DNA of 64,000 nucleotides from Coralloluteibacterium stylophorae (GTDB lineage Bacteria > Pseudomonadota > Gammaproteobacteria > Xanthomonadales > Xanthomonadaceae), in NCBI RefSeq assembly GCF_018122625.2, contig NZ_JAGQFT020000004.1, positions 345,447 through 409,446 of the forward strand, read 5' to 3'. Shown piece after piece: positions 27,874 to 36,369 of this stretch. A program made the translations under genes and the position numbers. Under the pieces are notes generated by a model that saw only the letters and a program-made list of their open reading frames with translations, searched no databases and was not told the origin of the DNA. Numbering within the stretch: the stretch's first letter is position 1; every line of letters begins with the position of its first letter.

Positions 27874-28794
27874 ATGCATCCGCCCTCGCCAGGTAGCGCC
27901 CATGCCCCGTCCCGACCGCCTGCGGCCGCGATGCTGTTCCCTGCGGCGAGCGCTGCGGAGCGCGCGGCGCCACGGCCGGCGCTCGATCCCGCCCTGGACA
28001 ACCCGGACCAGCGCGCCGCCCTGCTGCGGCCGTTCGATGCGCTGGCCGCGCGCATCAAGGCGGAGGCCGAGGGCCGCCGGGTCGTCTACATCCCGAACCC
28101 CGGCAATTTCGGCGACGGCCTGATCCGCTTCGCGACCAAACGCTTCCTCGCCGATCACGGCATCCGCCACATCGAGGTCAACGTCGGCTTCCGCGGCGGG
28201 CGCTACACGCTCACGCCGCTGCTGCTGCAGCGCGGTCGCCATCTGTTCCTGTACGGGGGCGGCGGCGCGTGGAGCGACGCATACGGCTTCGGCCACGCCA
28301 TCTGCCGCTACATCTCGCGCTTCACCGACAGCCTCATCGTGCTGCCGTCGACCTACGGCTTCGTCCCGCACCGCGGCATCCGCGGCACGCTCTACCGCCG
28401 CGACGAGTTCCAGAGCCGCGAGCGCCGCCCGGACGCCCCGTTCTGCCACGACATGGCCCTGTACCTCTATGCGATCGGCGAGCGCTACGGCTTCGCGCCG
28501 CGCGCGGACGAGCGCGTGGGCTACCTGTTCCGGCGCGATCGCGAATCCGCCGGCCAGGACCTCCCGCCCCAGAACATCGACGTCTCCGAGGCCGGCAACC
28601 ACATGTCCAACGGCTGCGACTTCCTGCGCACGGTCGCCGGCTACGGCCGCATCCACACCGACCGCCTGCACGTGTCGATCGCCGGCGCGATCCTCGGCGG
28701 CAAGGTCCGGCTCTACCGCGGCAACTACTTCAAGATCGAGGCGATCTACCGGTCGAGCATGACCGGCATCCCGAACATCAGCCTCGTCGACTGA
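27874..28794 (+). CDS. Polysaccharide pyruvyl transferase-like protein
   Basis: 306 residues from ATG 27874; ATG 27931 is an alternative start, and neither has a strong ribosome binding site. The pattern VVYIPNPGNFGDGLIRFATKRFL, LFLYGGGGAWSD, LPSTYGF, RRDEFQSRE, DVSEAGNHMSNGCDFLRTVAGYGRIHTDRLHVSIAGAILGGKVRLYRGNYFKIEAIYRSS is the GT-B-like fold of polysaccharide pyruvyl transferases (ExoV/GumL type). These add ketal pyruvate to exported polysaccharides. The conserved HTDRLH and N-Y-K tail residues are present. It is convergent with the flippase gene, whose stop lies inside this gene's last codons (17-base overlap). Confidence 0.8.
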   Translation: MHPPSPGSAHAPSRPPAAAMLFPAASAAERAAPRPALDPALDNPDQRAALLRPFDALAARIKAEAEGRRVVYIPNPGNFGDGLIRFATKRFLADHGIRHIEVNVGFRGGRYTLTPLLLQRGRHLFLYGGGGAWSDAYGFGHAICRYISRFTDSLIVLPSTYGFVPHRGIRGTLYRRDEFQSRERRPDAPFCHDMALYLYAIGERYGFAPRADERVGYLFRRDRESAGQDLPPQNIDVSEAGNHMSNGCDFLRTVAGYGRIHTDRLHVSIAGAILGGKVRLYRGNYFKIEAIYRSSMTGIPNISLVD

Positions 28795-30259
28795 GCCTGC
28801 GCATCGCCTGGGCCCAGGCCGTGGCCTCCATGCCCGGAGGCCGGCCCGCCGCCATCCACAGCAGGATCGAGATCAGCCCGTAGGCGGCGACGCCCGCGGC
28901 GCCGGCGAGCGCGGTGCGCAGCACCAGCGCCGTCATGTCCTCGCCGACCGGGGGCGCCAGCAGCACCAGGACCCCGGCCATGGCCGCGAGGGCCAGCATG
29001 CTGCGGGCGAGCGCCCGGATCTGGCGCACGACGCCCAGCCCGGTCAGCCGGCGCACCAGCAGCATCGCCACCACCGCGGCGATCACGATCGACGCGTTGC
29101 GCGCGGCGACGGCGCCCTCGGCGCCGTACTGCATCAGGCCCCACAGCAGCAGCGGCAGCTTGACCACCAGCTCCGCGAACATGCGCAGGGTCACCAGGCG
29201 GGTGCGGTCCATCGCCATCGCCAGCGGCGCCATCGGCATCACCGGCAGGCTGGCGAGCGTGCCGATCGCCAGCCACTGCAGGAGCGGCGCCGCCGCCAGC
29301 CATTCCCGGCCCAGCGCCAGGCGGATCAGCGGCTCGGCCAGCAGGCCCATCGCCAGCAGGATCGGAGCTGCGACCGCGAACACCGCGGCCGAGGCCTTGC
29401 GGTAGGCGCCGGCGAGGCCGGCGGTCGACTCGACCTGGCTGAAGGCCGCCATCAGCGGGCGGGTCATCGGCAGCACGATCGCCTGCTGCGGAATGCCGGT
29501 GAGGTTGGACGCCATCGAATAGCGGCCGACCGTGTCGGTGTCGACGAAGCGCGGCAGCAGCAGACGGTCGGACTGCCAGTTCACCGCCGAGATCAGCTGC
29601 GCCAGGCTGTTCCAGCCGAGCATGTCGGCGAACTGCGGCCACTGCGACAGCCCGAGCCGCGGCCGGTACGGCGCCATCCGGTAGGACAGCAGGTTCATGG
29701 TCAGCGGCGTGGCCAGGGTGGCCGCGACGATGGCCCAGTGGCTGCGGGTGGCGAAGGCCACGATCACCGCGACGACGAAGGCGGTGCCCTTGCCCGCAAG
29801 TTCCAGGACGAAGTCGCGGCGGAAATCCATGTCCCTCATGAACACCGCCATCCGCGGGCTCAGGGTGCCGCGCAGCACCGGCGCGATCGCCAGCACGCAC
29901 AGCAGCAGCGGCAGGCGCGGCTCGTCGTAGAACTCCGCCAGCGGCCAGGCGATCCCGGCCAGCACCACGGCCAGGGCCAGCCCGCGCAGGACCGCCAGGG
30001 TGAACGCGGTGTCGTAGGTGGCGTCGACCGGTTCGCGCACGCGCAGGATCGCCTGCACCACCGGCACCTCGAGGATGGCCTCGACGATCAGGACCGGCGT
30101 CATCGCCATCGCGACGAGGCCGAAATCCTCCGGGCTCAGCACCCGCGCCAGGACCAGCAGCAGGAGGAAGTCGATGCCGCGCGCGAGCACCTTGCCCGAG
30201 GTCACCCACAGGCTGGCCCGGGCGGTGCGGCTGGCGCGGGATTCCGGCGCCGGGCTCAA
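28778..30259 (-). CDS. Oligosaccharide flippase family protein (Wzx/MOP superfamily)
   Basis: 493 residues with 12-14 hydrophobic helices. The N-terminus SLWVTSGKVLARGIDFLLLLVLARVLSPEDFGLVAMAMTPVLIVEAILE is typical of Wzx/lipopolysaccharide-translocase proteins. GWNSLAQLISAVNWQSDRLLLPRFVDTDTVGRYSMASNLTGIPQQAIVLPMTRPLMAAFSQV covers the second-half start helix and the usual helix 7-8 region. It would flip undecaprenyl-linked sugars across the inner membrane. The start chosen is TTG 30259, preceded by GGGGAGGG about 9 bases upstream; longer ATG/GTG starts would add an Arg/Pro-rich, non-membrane N-terminus of up to 63 residues and are less likely. Confidence 0.85.
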   Translation of the reverse strand: MSPAPESRASRTARASLWVTSGKVLARGIDFLLLLVLARVLSPEDFGLVAMAMTPVLIVEAILEVPVVQAILRVREPVDATYDTAFTLAVLRGLALAVVLAGIAWPLAEFYDEPRLPLLLCVLAIAPVLRGTLSPRMAVFMRDMDFRRDFVLELAGKGTAFVVAVIVAFATRSHWAIVAATLATPLTMNLLSYRMAPYRPRLGLSQWPQFADMLGWNSLAQLISAVNWQSDRLLLPRFVDTDTVGRYSMASNLTGIPQQAIVLPMTRPLMAAFSQVESTAGLAGAYRKASAAVFAVAAPILLAMGLLAEPLIRLALGREWLAAAPLLQWLAIGTLASLPVMPMAPLAMAMDRTRLVTLRMFAELVVKLPLLLWGLMQYGAEGAVAARNASIVIAAVVAMLLVRRLTGLGVVRQIRALARSMLALAAMAGVLVLLAPPVGEDMTALVLRTALAGAAGVAAYGLISILLWMAAGRPPGMEATAWAQAMRRLSRRG

Positions 30260-30577
30260 GCGCCCGTGCCCTCCCCGCCGCGACCGCTGCGGCCCACGCC
30301 CCGGCGGCACGTCGCCTGCGTTCCGGCGTCCCGCATGCACTCGCTCGCCATGTCGCAACCACTCCGCGCTCGTGGGGGGCCGCCGCGCGGCGGGCGCGGC
30401 GGGCGGATGCGCCGCATTCTGGGGGCCGCGGATGACGCGGAGCAACATCGCCAGCGCTGCGATGCCACGAGACTGTCATTCGCGCCGCGTCTCATGGCGC
30501 GCGGCGACGAAGGACGCGTCGTGCCCGCGTGCGGCCGCCTGCCGGACGCCGCCCTCGACCGCCCTTCCTGCGCATCC

Positions 30578-32395
30578 ATGGCTTCAGACATCACCACCAC
30601 CCAGGCAGCACCCGGCAGGCAGCGGAGCGATCCCGTCGCGCAGGCCCTCGCGCCCGGCGCGATGTTCGCGCTGTACCAGCCGATCTTCGCGCTCGACGAC
30701 GCGCGCGTGCTCGCGCACGAGGCGCTGATGCGGGTGGCCGGCTTCACCGACTCGCCGCTGCGCATCCTCGACGAGGCGCGCACCCGCGGCCGGCTCGGCG
30801 AGGTCGAACTGCTCGCCGCGCGCCGCGGCGCGACGCTGATGGACGCCGCCGAGCCCGGTCTGCTGTTCGTCAACCTCAGCAGCCGCGCGATCCTGCACGC
30901 CGACCTGCGTCCGCAGCAGGTCCTCGACAGTCTCGCCGCGGGCGGCCGCGACCTCGGCCGCTACGTCATCGAGCTCAGCGAGCGCGACATCGTCGAGGAT
31001 CCCGCCGAACTCGCCGACGCGCTGGGCTACCTGCGCGCCGCCGGCATCCGCCTGGCGCTGGACGACTTCGGTGCCGGCCATTCCAACTTCCAGCTCTGGC
31101 ACGAGCTGGCGCCGGAGTTCGTCAAGCTCGACCGCTTCCTCATCGACGGCATCGCACGCAGCGCCGGCAAGCTCACGATCGTCAAGGCGCTGGTCGAGGT
31201 CGCGGCCGCGCTCGGCGCGGAGCTGGTCGCCGAGGGCATCGAGGCCGCCGCCGACCTCGAGCTGGTCAAGGATCTCGGCATCGGCTACGCGCAGGGCTTC
31301 CTGCTCGGCCGCCCGCAGCGCAGCCCCTGCCGCACCCCGGCGGCGGAAGTGCTCGCGCTGGGTGCGGGCGGCGCCGCCCTGCATCCGCAGGCCTCGCGGG
31401 TGGCGCCGGGGCGGCGCATCGCCGCGGCGCACCTGCTGGTCGAGGCGCCGGCGCTGACGCCGGCCAACAGCAACGACGACGTCGAGCGCCTGTTCCAGCG
31501 GCATCCCGACCTGCATGCGCTGGCGGTGATCGATGCGCAGGCGCGGCCGCTGGGCCTGATCAACCGGCAGGTGTTCAACGAGCGCATGGCGCGCCCGTTC
31601 ACCCGCGAGCTGCACGCGCACCGGTCCTGTAGCGGCTTCATGCACGAGCACCCGATCCTCGCCGAGCTGTCGGACGGCATCGCCGACATGGCCGACGTCC
31701 TGCGCGGCGAGGACCAGCGCTACCTCGCCGACGGCTTCGTCATCACCGACCAGGGCCGCTACCGCGGGCTGGGTACCGGCGAGTCGCTGGTGCGCCGTGT
31801 GACCGAGCTGCGCATCGAGGCCGCGCGCTACGCCAACCCGCTGACCTTCCTGCCCGGCAACATCCCGATCACCGAGCACATCGAGCGCCTGCTCGCCGCG
31901 GGGCGCCCGTTCGTGGCGGCCTACGGCGACCTCGACAACTTCAAGCCCTTCAACGACCAGTACGGCTACTTCCGCGGCGACCGCATGATCCGGCTGGCCG
32001 CCGAGATCCAGTGCCGGCACGTCGACGCGCGGCACGACTTCGTCGGCCACGTCGGCGGCGACGATTTCGTGATCCTGTTCCAGAGCGGCGACTGGCGCGA
32101 ACGCTGCGAACGCATCGTCGCGGCGTTCAACGAGGCCGCCGTGCAGCTGTTCGATCCCGACGACGTCCGCCGCGGCGTGCTGCAGGGCGAGGATCGCAGC
32201 GGCCGTCCCGCGACCTTCCCGCTCACCACCCTGTGCATGGGCGTCGCCGAGATCGCCCCTGGCCGTTTCACCCGCGCCGAGGACGTCGCCTCCTTCGCCG
32301 CGGCGGCCAAGCGCCGGGCCAAGCACGAGGGCGTCGGCGTGCGCGTGCTGGAGGAGGCCGAGGCGCATGCGCTGGCGGCGGCGGACGCGGGCTGA
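30578..32395 (+). CDS. EAL - CBS pair - degenerate GGDEF signalling protein
   Basis: 605 residues, no membrane segment. The N-terminal EAL domain (about 25-250) keeps the usual metal and catalytic residues: HEALMR, NLSS, IELSERD, LDDFGAGHSN, KLDRF and AEGIE, so c-di-GMP phosphodiesterase activity is plausible. The middle (~275-400) resembles two CBS motifs (LTPANSNDDVERLFQRHPDLHALAVIDAQARPLGLINRQVF; FVITDQGRYRGLGTGESLVRRV). The C-terminal domain is GGDEF-like with DLDNFKPFNDQYGYFRGD and HVGGDDF at about residue 494, where the signature is GGDDF rather than GGDEF. Start ATG 30578. The gene is divergent from the flippase. Confidence 0.9.
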   Translation: MASDITTTQAAPGRQRSDPVAQALAPGAMFALYQPIFALDDARVLAHEALMRVAGFTDSPLRILDEARTRGRLGEVELLAARRGATLMDAAEPGLLFVNLSSRAILHADLRPQQVLDSLAAGGRDLGRYVIELSERDIVEDPAELADALGYLRAAGIRLALDDFGAGHSNFQLWHELAPEFVKLDRFLIDGIARSAGKLTIVKALVEVAAALGAELVAEGIEAAADLELVKDLGIGYAQGFLLGRPQRSPCRTPAAEVLALGAGGAALHPQASRVAPGRRIAAAHLLVEAPALTPANSNDDVERLFQRHPDLHALAVIDAQARPLGLINRQVFNERMARPFTRELHAHRSCSGFMHEHPILAELSDGIADMADVLRGEDQRYLADGFVITDQGRYRGLGTGESLVRRVTELRIEAARYANPLTFLPGNIPITEHIERLLAAGRPFVAAYGDLDNFKPFNDQYGYFRGDRMIRLAAEIQCRHVDARHDFVGHVGGDDFVILFQSGDWRERCERIVAAFNEAAVQLFDPDDVRRGVLQGEDRSGRPATFPLTTLCMGVAEIAPGRFTRAEDVASFAAAAKRRAKHEGVGVRVLEEAEAHALAAADAG

Positions 32396-32485
32396 CCCGC
32401 ACCGCACTCGCGCGGCCGCGAACCCAGGGAGCTGCCCGCGGCACCGCATCGCCCCTCCCGCGAGGACACGGCCGGCGCCGCGGCG

Positions 32486-32839
32486 TTACCCGTTTTGGGC
32501 GACCACGTAGGCGCGCAGCTCCGCCAGCTTGCCCTCCTCGAACCGCCACACGTCGCAGTAGGCGAAGCGCGCGTCCTTCCCGTCCGCGTCCGTCAGCGTG
32601 ATCTCGCCCAGCGCGGCGAGCGCGTCGCCCTCGGCGATCATGCGATGCACCTCGAAGCGCGGCGGTTGCCGGTAGGCCTCCGCCATCCACGCCCGCACCT
32701 CGGCCTTGCCGCGCAAGGTCCTCTCGCCCAGGAAGTGCCACACCGTGTCCTCGGTGCAGTGGACCAGGAAGCCCTCGAAATCGCCCCTGGAGACCGCCGC
32801 GTTGGCCTGCTCCAGCGTCCGCTTGTGCGCCTCCGCCAT
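32486..32839 (-). CDS. SnoaL/NTF2-like domain protein
   Basis: 117 residues. Compact NTF2-like cone fold: helix MAEAHKRTLEQANAAVSRGDFEGFLVHCTEDTVWHFLGERTLRGKAEVRAWMAEA, then strands FEVHRMIAEGDALAALGEITLTDADGKDARFAYCDVWRFEEGKLAELRAYVV. Members are small ligand-binding or isomerase-like proteins without a universal function. Start ATG 32839 has GAGGAG upstream; an in-frame extension to 32908 is not needed. It stands alone between the EAL gene and a REP element. Confidence 0.82.
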   Translation of the reverse strand: MAEAHKRTLEQANAAVSRGDFEGFLVHCTEDTVWHFLGERTLRGKAEVRAWMAEAYRQPPRFEVHRMIAEGDALAALGEITLTDADGKDARFAYCDVWRFEEGKLAELRAYVVAQNG

Positions 32840-32928
32840 CGTCGCTCTCCTCGTGCACGTGCCGTCCGCCGACGCTAGCGGGATCCGCATCGCGACGCCG
32901 TCATGCACCCGGGGCTCCGAGCACCTTG

Positions 32929-32952
32929 TAGGAGCGGCTTCAGCCGCGACCC
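32929..32952 (+). repeat. REP palindrome, GTAG family
   Basis: TGTAGGAGCGGCTTCAGCCG followed by CGACC is the same unit as at 18841, 14 kb away. Isolated copy between the SnoaL gene and the aldo/keto reductase; the surrounding ~180 bases hold nothing else recognisable. Confidence 0.8.
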
Positions 32953-33019
32953 CGCGCCGCGATCACGCCTCCGCATGCGCCCATGCACGAGGCGGGAGCG
33001 GCCTGCGCCGCCCTACGAC

Positions 33020-34051
33020 CTACACCGGCACCGGGCTGCGCTCGGCGAACTGCCCGCGCCAGTAGGGGTAGTACGGATACGGTGGCTCCACCGCGCTGGC
33101 CGCATCCAGCCGCGCCACCTGCCCGGCATCCAGCGCCCAGCCGACCGCGCCGAGGTTGTCGCGCAGCTGCGCCTCGCTGCGTGCGCCGATCAGCACCGTG
33201 CTCACGGTCGGGCGCTGCAGCAGCCAGTTGATGGCGACCTGCGGCACCGTGCGCCCGGTCTCCGCGGCGACCGCATCGAGCGCATCGACGATGCGGAACA
33301 GGCGCTCGTCGTCGACCGCCGGCGCGAACGCGGCGGTCGCATGCAGCCGGCTCTGCGCCGGCAGCGGCTGCCCGCGGCGCAGCTTCCCGGTCAGCCGGCC
33401 CCAGCCGAGCGGGCTCCACACGACGGCGCCGACGCCCTGGTCCAGCCCGAGCGGCATCAGCTCCCATTCGTAGTCGCGCCCGGCCAGCGAGTAGTAGGCC
33501 TGGTTGGCGACGAACCGGGGCCAGCCGTGCGCATCGGCGACCGCCAGCGACTTCATCAGCTGCCAGCCGGCGTAGTTCGACGCGCCGAGGTAGCGGACCT
33601 TGCCGGCGCGCACCAGTGCGTCCAGCGTCGACAGGGTCTCCTCGACCGGCGTCATCGCATCGAAGGCGTGCAGCTGCAGCAGGTCGATGTAGTCGGTGCG
33701 CAGGCGCCTGAGCGACGCGTCCACCGCGCGCAGCAGGCGGATGCGCGAGGCGCCGGCATCGTTGGGCCCGTCGCCCAGGCGCAGGCCGGTCTTGGTCGAG
33801 ATCAGCGCCCGGTCGCGGCGGCCTGCCAGCGCCGCGCCGAGGATCTCCTCCGACGCGCCGTCGGAGTAGACGTCGGCGGTGTCGAACAGGTTCGCCCCGG
33901 CCTCCAGGCACAGGTCGACCATGCGCCGCGCCTGGTCGGCGCCGGTGTCGCCCCAGGCCGAGAACAGCGGGCCCTTGCCACCGAAGGTGCCGGCACCGAA
34001 GCCGAGAACGGGAACAGCGAGGCCGGAACGGCCGAGGAAGCGGGTGTCCAT
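33020..34051 (-). CDS. Aldo/keto reductase
   Basis: 343 residues, TIM-barrel NADPH-dependent oxidoreductase. The catalytic tetrad is visible: Asp and Tyr in LFDTADVYSDGASEEILG (about residues 54-66), Lys in ISTKTGL and His in DLLQLHAFD. The NADPH-binding region is VSTVLIGARSEAQLRDNLGAVGW. It belongs to the AKR group with the C-terminal PYPYYPYWR tail. It begins 27 bases after the stop of the MFS gene and is probably co-transcribed with it under the divergent LysR regulator. The carbonyl substrate is unknown. Confidence 0.9.
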   Translation of the reverse strand: MDTRFLGRSGLAVPVLGFGAGTFGGKGPLFSAWGDTGADQARRMVDLCLEAGANLFDTADVYSDGASEEILGAALAGRRDRALISTKTGLRLGDGPNDAGASRIRLLRAVDASLRRLRTDYIDLLQLHAFDAMTPVEETLSTLDALVRAGKVRYLGASNYAGWQLMKSLAVADAHGWPRFVANQAYYSLAGRDYEWELMPLGLDQGVGAVVWSPLGWGRLTGKLRRGQPLPAQSRLHATAAFAPAVDDERLFRIVDALDAVAAETGRTVPQVAINWLLQRPTVSTVLIGARSEAQLRDNLGAVGWALDAGQVARLDAASAVEPPYPYYPYWRGQFAERSPVPV

Positions 34052-34078
34052 GGGCAGCGCTCGTCGGTGGATGGGGAA

Positions 34079-35287
34079 TCAGCGCGCCGGGGCGCAGGCG
34101 ACGACGGACGCACCGCGCCGCTCGATGCCGACGCTGAGCAGCGCGATGCCGAGGCCGGCGACGGTCACCAGCGCGGCGATCCAGGGCGTGGCGGTCAGGC
34201 CGAGCGGGCCGGCGACCACCACGCCGCCCAGCCACGCGCCGGCCGCGTTGCCGAGGTTGAAGGCGGCGATGTTGAGGCTGGAAGCGAGGTTCTGGCCGCC
34301 GCCGCGGGCCTGGTTCAGCACCCGCAGCTGCAGCGGTGCGACGGTGGCGAAGGCGACCACGCCGAGCAGGCCGACGAAGACGATCATGCCGACCTGCGAA
34401 TGCAGCACGAAGCCCATCGACGCCAGCACCACGGCAAGCGCGAGCAGCGAGCCGACCAGTGCCGGCGTGGGGCGGCGGTCGGCCAGGCGTCCGCCGAGCA
34501 GGTTGCCGGCGATCATCCCGGCGCCGAACACCAGCAGCACCGGCGACACCGCGGCCTGGGCGAAGCCGGCCACGTCCACCAGCAGCGGCTGGATGTAGGT
34601 GTAGACCGCGAACACGCCGGCGTAGCCGACCACCGTCATCGCCAGCGCGAGCTGCACCTGGGTGCGGCCGAGCACCGCGATCTCCTCGCGCCAGCGCACC
34701 GGCGTGCCGGCGCCGGCCGTGGCCGGCACCCGGTGCGCGACGACCGCCAGCGCGACCACGCCGATCGCGGTCACCGCCCAGAACGTCGCGCGCCAGCCGA
34801 AGTGCAGGCCCAGCCACGCGCCGGCCGGCACGCCCAGCAGGGTGGCCACCGTCAGCCCGGCGAACATGATCGAGATCGCCGAGGCCTTGCGTTCGGCCGG
34901 CACCAGCGAGGTCGCCACCACCGCACCGACGCCGAAGAAGGTGCCGTGCGCCAGCGAGGTCAGCACGCGCGCGGCCATCAGCGTCAGGTAGTCGGGCGCC
35001 AGCGCACAGGCCAGGTTGCCGAGGGTGAAGATGCCCATCAGCGCCACCAGCACCGCCTTGCGCGGCAGGCGCGCGGTGGCGAGCGTGAGCAGCGGCGCGC
35101 CGACGCACACGCCCAGCGCATAGCCGCTGATCAGCATGCCGGCGGCGGGGATGGAGACGCCGAGGTCGCCGGCGACCTGCTGCAGCAGGCCCATCAGGAC
35201 GAATTCGGTGGTCCCGATGCCGAAGGCGCCGATGGTCAGGGCATAGAGCGCCGGGGGCATCCGGAAGGCGGACGGGGCAGCGGGCAT
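34079..35287 (-). CDS. MFS transporter, DHA1 (AraJ/sugar-efflux-like) family
   Basis: 402 residues, twelve hydrophobic helices. The first helix is preceded by MPAAPSAFRMPPALYALTIGAFGIGTTEFVLMGLLQQVAGDLGVS, the classical start of the AraJ/DHA1 group. Loop 2-3 has GAPLLTLATARLPRKAVL, and RVLTSLAHGTFFGVGAVVATSLVPAERKASAI spans helices 4-5. Exporter of arabinose-like sugars or drugs; specificity unknown. Divergent from a LysR-type gene (96 bases between starts) and followed by the aldo/keto reductase: a typical LysR-controlled MFS-AKR unit. Confidence 0.9.
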   Translation of the reverse strand: MPAAPSAFRMPPALYALTIGAFGIGTTEFVLMGLLQQVAGDLGVSIPAAGMLISGYALGVCVGAPLLTLATARLPRKAVLVALMGIFTLGNLACALAPDYLTLMAARVLTSLAHGTFFGVGAVVATSLVPAERKASAISIMFAGLTVATLLGVPAGAWLGLHFGWRATFWAVTAIGVVALAVVAHRVPATAGAGTPVRWREEIAVLGRTQVQLALAMTVVGYAGVFAVYTYIQPLLVDVAGFAQAAVSPVLLVFGAGMIAGNLLGGRLADRRPTPALVGSLLALAVVLASMGFVLHSQVGMIVFVGLLGVVAFATVAPLQLRVLNQARGGGQNLASSLNIAAFNLGNAAGAWLGGVVVAGPLGLTATPWIAALVTVAGLGIALLSVGIERRGASVVACAPAR

Positions 35288-35383
35288 GGGATCGCCTTGC
35301 GGGAAGGAAGGCGCGATCGTGCGCCTGCCGCTTCCCCACAGAAACCGCTGCTATCGTGAATCACCTTCAACGGTTCGCAGACA

Positions 35384-36325
35384 ATGGCCATGGACCGCAT
35401 CGGCGACATCGCCCTGTTCCTGCGGGTGCTGGACGCCGGCTCGATCAGCGCCGCCGCGCGCCGCCTCGACCTGTCGCCCGCCGTGGCCAGCCAGCGCCTC
35501 AAGCGGCTGGAGCGCGACCTCGGCGTGCGCCTGCTGCACCGGACCACGCGCCGCCTGCATCCCACGCCCGAGGGCCAGGCCCTGGCCGCACGCGGCCGCG
35601 TCCTGGTGCAGGAGCTCGAAGCTCTCGGCGAGGACCTGCGCGAGGGCGCCGCGCACGTCACCGGCACCCTTCGGGTGACGCTGTCGGCCTCGTTCGGCCA
35701 GCTCTACGTCGCCCCCCTGCTGCCGGAGTTCCAGCGCCTGCATCCGAAGCTCCGGATCAGCGCGCACCTCAGCGACGACCTGGTCGACCTGGTCCGCGAC
35801 GGCTTCGATCTCGCCATCCGCATCGGCGCGCTGGAGGACTCGGGCCTGGTCGCGCGGCGGCTGGCGGCGAACCGGCGCGTACTCTGCGCCGCGCCTGCCT
35901 ACCTGCGCGAGCGCGGCGTGCCGCACACGCCCGACGACCTCGCCGGCCACGACGGCGTGCTGCTGATGGGCCGCGACGGCCGCCAGGACGTATGGACGCT
36001 GGTCGGCCCCGACGGCGCCACCGCACGCGTGCGCATGGCCAGCCGCTTCGAGAGCAACCTTGGCGAGGTGATGCGCGAGGCCGCATTGGCCGGCCAGGGC
36101 ATCGCCCTGCATTCGCTGTGGCACGTGGCCGACGACCTGCGCAGCGGGCGGCTGGTCGTGGTGCTCCCCGACTGGCGCCCGCCCACCACCCAGATCAGCG
36201 CCGTCACCCCCTCGCGCCTGCAACCGCCGCGCGTGCGCCGCTTCGTCGACTTCCTCGCCGACCGCTTCGGCACGCAGCCGCCGTGGGAGCGGCCGGGGCT
36301 GGCGGGGGATGCGGCGGATCAGTGA
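35384..36325 (+). CDS. LysR-type transcriptional regulator
   Basis: 313 residues. N-terminal winged helix-turn-helix MDRIGDIALFLRVLDAGSISAAARRLDLSPAVASQRLKRLERDLGVRLLHRTTRRLHPTPEGQALAARG (residues 3-72), then the effector-binding domain (GTLRVTLSASFGQLYVAPLLPEFQRLHPKLRISAHLSDDLVDLVRDGFDLAIRIG). It resembles the CrgA-like subgroup. The divergent position to the MFS-aldo/keto reductase pair makes that pair the likely target. The last residues are Pro/Gly-rich and variable. Confidence 0.93.
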   Translation: MAMDRIGDIALFLRVLDAGSISAAARRLDLSPAVASQRLKRLERDLGVRLLHRTTRRLHPTPEGQALAARGRVLVQELEALGEDLREGAAHVTGTLRVTLSASFGQLYVAPLLPEFQRLHPKLRISAHLSDDLVDLVRDGFDLAIRIGALEDSGLVARRLAANRRVLCAAPAYLRERGVPHTPDDLAGHDGVLLMGRDGRQDVWTLVGPDGATARVRMASRFESNLGEVMREAALAGQGIALHSLWHVADDLRSGRLVVVLPDWRPPTTQISAVTPSRLQPPRVRRFVDFLADRFGTQPPWERPGLAGDAADQ

Positions 36326-36369
36326 CCAGCCCGCGGGCACGCCGGCCATACGTTGCACGTCGTTTACCG

